Below, piece by piece: positions 7,620 to 10,788 of a stretch of DNA of 10,788 nucleotides. The notes under the pieces were generated by a model that made no database searches, had not been told where the DNA came from, and saw nothing but the letters and a program-made list of their open reading frames with translations. Position numbers and translations under genes: made by a program. Positions within the stretch are counted from its first letter, which is position 1; each line of letters opens with the position of its first letter. The stretch comes from Acidimicrobiaceae bacterium (GTDB taxonomy: Bacteria > Actinomycetota > Acidimicrobiia > Acidimicrobiales > UBA8592): positions 1 to 10,788 of the forward strand of contig PAZD01000004.1 of NCBI GenBank assembly GCA_002715405.1, written 5' to 3'.

Positions 7620-8680
7620 CTGAAAACCAAACTCATGGCATGGTTTGCGCACACCATCATCTTTATTCATCTTTAGCTCGAGGAATGCCTGGCCCCCAAT
7701 CATCCCCTCGCTCTTTCATAAATATTCTCCAATCAATCTGGTGGAAGCTAGATCAGGCTCTTGATCTAGAGACTATCTACTGGTCAGCAAAACTGGGAGC
7801 TTTAGAAGCTTTAGAGAGTGGAACCACTTGCATCATCGACCATCACGAATCTCCTAATGCAATTGAAGGATCGCTTGATATGATCTCAACTGCTTGTAAT
7901 GAAGTCGGCATTAGAGTCAACACCTGCTATGGGGTTACTGACCGGCATCCTTCGGCGAATTTTCCACCTAAATCTATGACAGAAGGCGCCCGACGCGGGC
8001 TTGATGAAAACCGTCGATATCTAAACGAAGGTGGAACGGGCATGGTTGGCCTGCATGCGGCATTTACGTGTTCAAACGAAACCCTTGATCATGCAGCTGC
8101 GCTAGCTAAAGAATTCAACGTCGGAGTCCATACGCATATAGCTGAAGGGCAAATAGACTCAGACGCTGCAGATAGATTGCAAGATACCACTCAGGATAAT
8201 TGGATTCTAGCCCATGGAGTTCACCTGCAAAATGAACACGGTTTGAAAGGAGCAATAATCCACAATCCTCGATCAAATATGAATAACTCTGTTGGCTACG
8301 CTGCCCCAAAACGGTTTGATAACCCTGTTGGTTTAGGAACTGATGGGATAGGCGCTGACATGATCGAAGAATTCCGACTTGGGTACGCCCGATTAAGAGA
8401 AGATGATATTACGGCTCCCCCTACAGATATCTGGAAAATGTTGGAGACAAATATCGCCCTTTTCCCTGAGTGTCAAGAAGATATAGTTACATGGTCATAT
8501 CCCAAAATGGATTCTTGGCACCTGGCATTTTCAACGGGAGTGAAACCAACCGATATCGTTATAGCAGGGAAAGTAATCATGAAAGAGGGTGTTCTGATGA
8601 CTGTTGATGCAGAAGAGATCCGATCGAAAGCTTCAGAGGCGTCAACTCGACTATTTAAGAGAATTGATGATCAATCATGA
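7610..8680 (+). CDS. SsnA-like amidohydrolase (guanine deaminase/chlorohydrolase group) lacking the N-terminal beta domain
   Basis: This 356-residue TIM-barrel metal hydrolase belongs to the SsnA/cytosine-deaminase-like amidohydrolases. Family matches include HHHLYSSLARG near the start, the WWKLD helix (44-48), IIDHHESPN (75-83), RSNMNN (221-226) and GTDGIGADM (243-251). The metal site looks complete: His15 and His17, His176 (HIAEG), His202 (AHG) and Asp245. Such enzymes deaminate or dechlorinate ring carbons of purine- or triazine-like compounds. The oddity is the N-terminus: the first histidine sits at residue 15, whereas SsnA-type proteins usually have about 60 residues of beta structure before it. 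The usual C-terminal G-x2-ADL strand region is also shortened. Upstream DNA codes for the end of the molybdenum enzyme, so the missing domain is not nearby. It overlaps the previous gene by 10 bases and the next by ATGA. Deaminase is the best guess, and exact substrate is unknown. Confidence 0.82.
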   Translation: MDLAENQTHGMVCAHHHLYSSLARGMPGPQSSPRSFINILQSIWWKLDQALDLETIYWSAKLGALEALESGTTCIIDHHESPNAIEGSLDMISTACNEVGIRVNTCYGVTDRHPSANFPPKSMTEGARRGLDENRRYLNEGGTGMVGLHAAFTCSNETLDHAAALAKEFNVGVHTHIAEGQIDSDAADRLQDTTQDNWILAHGVHLQNEHGLKGAIIHNPRSNMNNSVGYAAPKRFDNPVGLGTDGIGADMIEEFRLGYARLREDDITAPPTDIWKMLETNIALFPECQEDIVTWSYPKMDSWHLAFSTGVKPTDIVIAGKVIMKEGVLMTVDAEEIRSKASEASTRLFKRIDDQS

Positions 8681-9684
8681 CTCAACCAGTAGCTATTTAC
8701 CTGCAAGACGCTCACTCAATTCAAGATGCAATCACTTTCGCAAAGTATGCGGAAGAGAAGGGGTATGACGCTGTTTGGCAAGCAGACTCTAGGCTCGTTC
8801 GAGAATGTTGTGTACCTATGGCAGCTTTTGCTGCGAGCACTGAGACAATAAAAATAGGGAGCGGAGTAATAGACTGCTGGACAAGAAACCCGGCTCGTAT
8901 AGCATCAACCTTCTCGACGCTTGATGACCTTGCTCCAGGTCGAATTATCTTAGGAATAGGAGCTTGGTGGGATCCCCTTGCTTCCAAAGTAGGTATTGAC
9001 CGGAAGAGGCCATTGCGTGTTATGCGTGAAGTCGTAGAATCGGTCAGGGAACTTTTACAATGCTCAGGTCCTGTGACCTATAACGGTGACTTCGTTCATT
9101 TGGACGGTGTCGAACTTGATTATGTTCATCAAGAGCGCCGACCTAAGGACGTCCCCATCTATATAGGGGCTACTGGAATGAAAATGATGGAGCTTACTGG
9201 AAAGATAGCGGATGGGGTCGTACTAAATTACATGGTGGAACCTGCCTACAATTTGCGCGCAATGGAAGCGCTTGAAACTGGTGCACGATCTTCAGGTCGG
9301 GATTTGAACGAAATAGATAGACCTCAGTTGATCGTATGCTCAGTAGATGAAGACCGACAAGCAGCTCTAGATGCTGCACGGCTACTTCTAACCCAGTACC
9401 TAGGACAACAACCTCACATTATGGCAGCAAGTGGTGTAACAGATGAATTACTCAATGAAATTCATAAAGTTTTGACCTGGCCGGCAACCCACGAGGAGGT
9501 TGTTGCCGCCTCAAAACTTGTTCCGGATGACGTGGTTCAACGCTGCACTGCTTCAGGGACTCCTGACGAAGCTAAGGAGAAGGTGAAAGAATACATTGAC
9601 TCTGGATGCACAACTCCAATTCTTTATCCATTAGGTCCAGATGTTGAGCTAATGATCGATACCTTCACCGGCTGGAATCCGTAA
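8677..9684 (+). CDS. Luciferase-like (LLM class) flavin/F420-dependent oxidoreductase
   Basis: This 335-residue TIM-barrel oxidoreductase is of the bacterial-luciferase family. It has the early YAEEKGYDAVWQAD helix-strand (24-37) and the IKIGSGV strand (58-64). The block TRNPARIASTFSTLDDLAPG (69-88), followed by RIILGIGAWW, is typical of the methylenetetrahydromethanopterin-reductase-like, F420-using branch. IYIGATGMKMMEL (161-173) matches the cofactor phosphate-binding region. These enzymes reduce substrates or, with reduced flavin, insert oxygen. The family includes the pyrimidine ring-opening enzyme RutA, but this protein is not clearly RutA. It starts within the stop of the amidohydrolase gene (ATGA, 8677-8680) with only a weak ribosome site, so translation is probably coupled. 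It ends the five-gene overlapping unit. Its position suggests a redox or ring-cleavage step in the same pathway. Family is secure, cofactor likely, reaction unknown. Confidence 0.85.
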   Translation: MTQPVAIYLQDAHSIQDAITFAKYAEEKGYDAVWQADSRLVRECCVPMAAFAASTETIKIGSGVIDCWTRNPARIASTFSTLDDLAPGRIILGIGAWWDPLASKVGIDRKRPLRVMREVVESVRELLQCSGPVTYNGDFVHLDGVELDYVHQERRPKDVPIYIGATGMKMMELTGKIADGVVLNYMVEPAYNLRAMEALETGARSSGRDLNEIDRPQLIVCSVDEDRQAALDAARLLLTQYLGQQPHIMAASGVTDELLNEIHKVLTWPATHEEVVAASKLVPDDVVQRCTASGTPDEAKEKVKEYIDSGCTTPILYPLGPDVELMIDTFTGWNP

Positions 9685-9720
9685 GAATACTGGATGGCGT
9701 GTAGCGGAAAAACCCGACTT

Positions 9721-9731
9721 GAACTAAGTTC
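9721..9731. repeat. Short perfect inverted repeat GAACT-A-AGTTC, possible operator
   Basis: Two five-base arms flank a single central A, and the repeat covers the putative -10 hexamer at 9725-9730. A repressor bound here would block the amidase promoter. The arms are short and no second copy was seen upstream of 2858, so the regulatory role is speculative. Confidence 0.3.
9725..9730 (+). promoter_or_regulatory. Putative -10 element (TAAGTT) of a leaderless promoter
   Basis: TAAGTT fits TANNNT and ends six bases before ATG 9737, the same spacing as at 2846-2851. No Shine-Dalgarno sequence precedes ATG 9737, and an in-frame TAA at 9725-9727 rules out an earlier start. Together these suggest a transcript that begins at the start codon. 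No clear -35 box is visible. Confidence 0.45.
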
Positions 9732-9736
9732 CGACC

Positions 9737-10788
9737 ATGGAAACAAACGACCACGAACTAAGCAAGCTAGACACCATCGACCTTGCAGCAAAGATCCGTT
9801 CAGGGGAGATCTCCCCTACTGAAGCTGTTCAGGCATCGATCGATCGAATTGAATCTCTAGATGGACAATTAAACGCCATCGTGACTCAGCGATACGAAAG
9901 GGCCCTAAAGGATGCTTCTGAGGATATTCCGGACGGACCATTCAAAGGAGTCCCATTCCTCCTAAAGGACCTTCGTACTTCCAGTGCTAATGAACCGATG
10001 CACCTAGGAAATAAAGCGTTGAAGGAAGCGAATTACATCTCGCCTGTTGAATCCGATCTTGCAAGAAGATACCGCGAGGCAGGATTTATAGTTATCGGCC
10101 GAACAAATACACCCGAATTTGGGTTAGTCGGTACCACTGAACCTGAGTCGTATGGCCCTTGCCGTAATCCCTGGAATACGGAATATGGAACAGGTGGGTC
10201 AAGCGGGGGTGCTGCTGCTGCAGTAGCTTCAGGAATGGTTCCATCAGCAAATGCCAGTGATGGTGGAGGTTCGATTCGGATCCCTGCCGCAATGTGTGGC
10301 CTAGTAGGTTTAAAACCAAGTCGAGGAAGAATACCCATGGGGCCGTTCCAAGACGAGTGGGGGCTTTCTATACAACATGTAGTATCCCGTTCTGTGAGAG
10401 ACTCGGCAGCGATCCTAGATGCCACAGCAATCCCAACGCTGGGCGATGGTGTCATAGCACCAACAATTGGCCAACCATACATGGATGCAATTGAGAAAGA
10501 CCCCGGCAAACTTCGAATTGGGATTTGGGCTGAATCTCCCCGAGAAGAATTAGAAATAGATCCCGAATGTCAGCAGTCGGCGTTCGATACTGCCAAGATA
10601 CTTGAGGGACTTGGACATGAAGTCGATGTATCTCACCCCGAATCTCTAGATGATCCATCGATTGGGCAACGATTTAGCGCTGTCTGGATGGCTGGGGCAA
10701 ATCTCACCCTACAAGCATTAGCAGATCTCATAGGTCGAGAAGTTACTCAAGACGATGTTGAATTAGCAACATGGAAAATGGCCGAATA
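9737..10788 (+). CDS. Amidase-signature family hydrolase, partial (3' end outside window)
   Basis: The frame from ATG 9737 stays open to the last base, giving at least 350 residues of an amidase-signature enzyme whose full length is normally about 450-500. The Ser-cisSer-Lys triad is visible: Lys77 in FLLKDLR, Ser155 in GTGGSSGG, and the nucleophile Ser179 in DGGGSIRIPA, followed by CGLVGLKPSRGR. Such enzymes hydrolyse carboxamides to acid and ammonia or amine. The DGGGSIR form and the absence of GatB or GatC neighbours argue against the tRNA amidotransferase GatA and for a catabolic amidase, as in the 6-aminohexanoate-cyclic-dimer hydrolase-like group. It appears to have its own leaderless promoter but lies in the same direction and context as the operon before it, so it may act on an amide product of that pathway. 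The C-terminal substrate-shaping region is not in the window. Confidence 0.9.
   Translation, partial: METNDHELSKLDTIDLAAKIRSGEISPTEAVQASIDRIESLDGQLNAIVTQRYERALKDASEDIPDGPFKGVPFLLKDLRTSSANEPMHLGNKALKEANYISPVESDLARRYREAGFIVIGRTNTPEFGLVGTTEPESYGPCRNPWNTEYGTGGSSGGAAAAVASGMVPSANASDGGGSIRIPAAMCGLVGLKPSRGRIPMGPFQDEWGLSIQHVVSRSVRDSAAILDATAIPTLGDGVIAPTIGQPYMDAIEKDPGKLRIGIWAESPREELEIDPECQQSAFDTAKILEGLGHEVDVSHPESLDDPSIGQRFSAVWMAGANLTLQALADLIGREVTQDDVELATWKMAE

Larger units (their letters stand above)
9685..9736. other. Intergenic gap with promoter elements
   Basis: These 52 bases lie between the oxidoreductase and amidase genes. No strong terminator is seen; CGG-AAAAAC-CCG (about 9705-9716) gives only a three-base stem. 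The right end carries a short dyad and a putative -10 element, listed separately. Confidence 0.5.

Noticed and set aside
7610..8680. Pseudogene or frameshifted amidohydrolase because of the missing N-terminus.
   Set aside because: The frame is intact, all metal ligands are present, a ribosome site fits the GTG, and the gene overlaps neighbours on both sides.
10033..10509. Long open frame of 158 codons on the minus strand.
   Set aside because: It lies wholly inside the amidase-signature gene, whose plus-strand frame has clear catalytic motifs. The minus-strand translation matches no family I know.
9737..10788. GatA, the tRNA-dependent amidotransferase subunit.
   Set aside because: It has DGGGSIRIPA instead of the usual GatA D-T-GGSIR-Q-P form, there are no gatB or gatC genes nearby, and the setting is catabolic.

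Overview
The window is a dense, one-direction stretch of bacterial catabolic genes. About 98% is coding, and I see no RNA genes, mobile elements, CRISPR arrays or long repeats. Base composition is moderate (two 60-base rows counted by eye gave 40% and 48% G+C). The enzyme mix (a xanthine-dehydrogenase subunit D-type molybdenum hydroxylase, a fused 2Fe-2S/molybdenum hydroxylase, an F420-type luciferase-like oxidoreductase) together with SD-less, apparently leaderless operon heads suggests an actinobacterium, perhaps a moderate-GC marine or acidimicrobial lineage. A SAR202-like Chloroflexi is an alternative. Taxonomy is inference only.

Layout. Positions 1-57 hold the tail of a gene that looks like the FAD-binding subunit of a three-part molybdenum hydroxylase. 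It is followed, with overlaps, by the 2Fe-2S subunit (50-556) and the molybdenum catalytic subunit (543-2798). Together these would make a complete xanthine-dehydrogenase-type enzyme. After a 59-base gap comes a tightly overlapped five-gene unit. Its members are an M20-family L-carbamoylase/allantoate-amidohydrolase-type enzyme (2858-4105), a nitrilase-superfamily N-carbamoyl-D-amino-acid hydrolase-type enzyme (4102-5043), a fused 2Fe-2S plus molybdenum hydroxylase (5043-7619), an SsnA/guanine-deaminase-type amidohydrolase with no N-terminal beta domain (7610-8680), and an F420/flavin-type luciferase-family oxidoreductase (8677-9684). After a 52-base gap an amidase-signature hydrolase starts (9737) and runs off the window.

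The two genes that follow a real gap (2858 and 9737) both lack a Shine-Dalgarno sequence. Both have a TANNNT hexamer ending exactly six bases before the start codon, the layout of leaderless promoters. Most internal genes have purine-rich ribosome sites and overlap their neighbours. This suggests three transcription units: up to 2798, 2858-9684, and 9737 onward.

Working model (inference): the cluster takes apart a nitrogen-rich heterocycle such as a purine or a related ring. Two molybdenum hydroxylases oxidise ring carbons, the SsnA-like enzyme removes an amino group, the luciferase-family enzyme performs a redox or ring-opening step, two stereochemically complementary carbamoylases release CO2 and ammonia from ureido acids, and the amidase cleaves a remaining amide. 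No single substrate can be fixed from sequence alone. The most distinctive points are the side-by-side L-type and D-type carbamoylases, the second FAD-less molybdenum hydroxylase, and the shortened SsnA-like enzyme.
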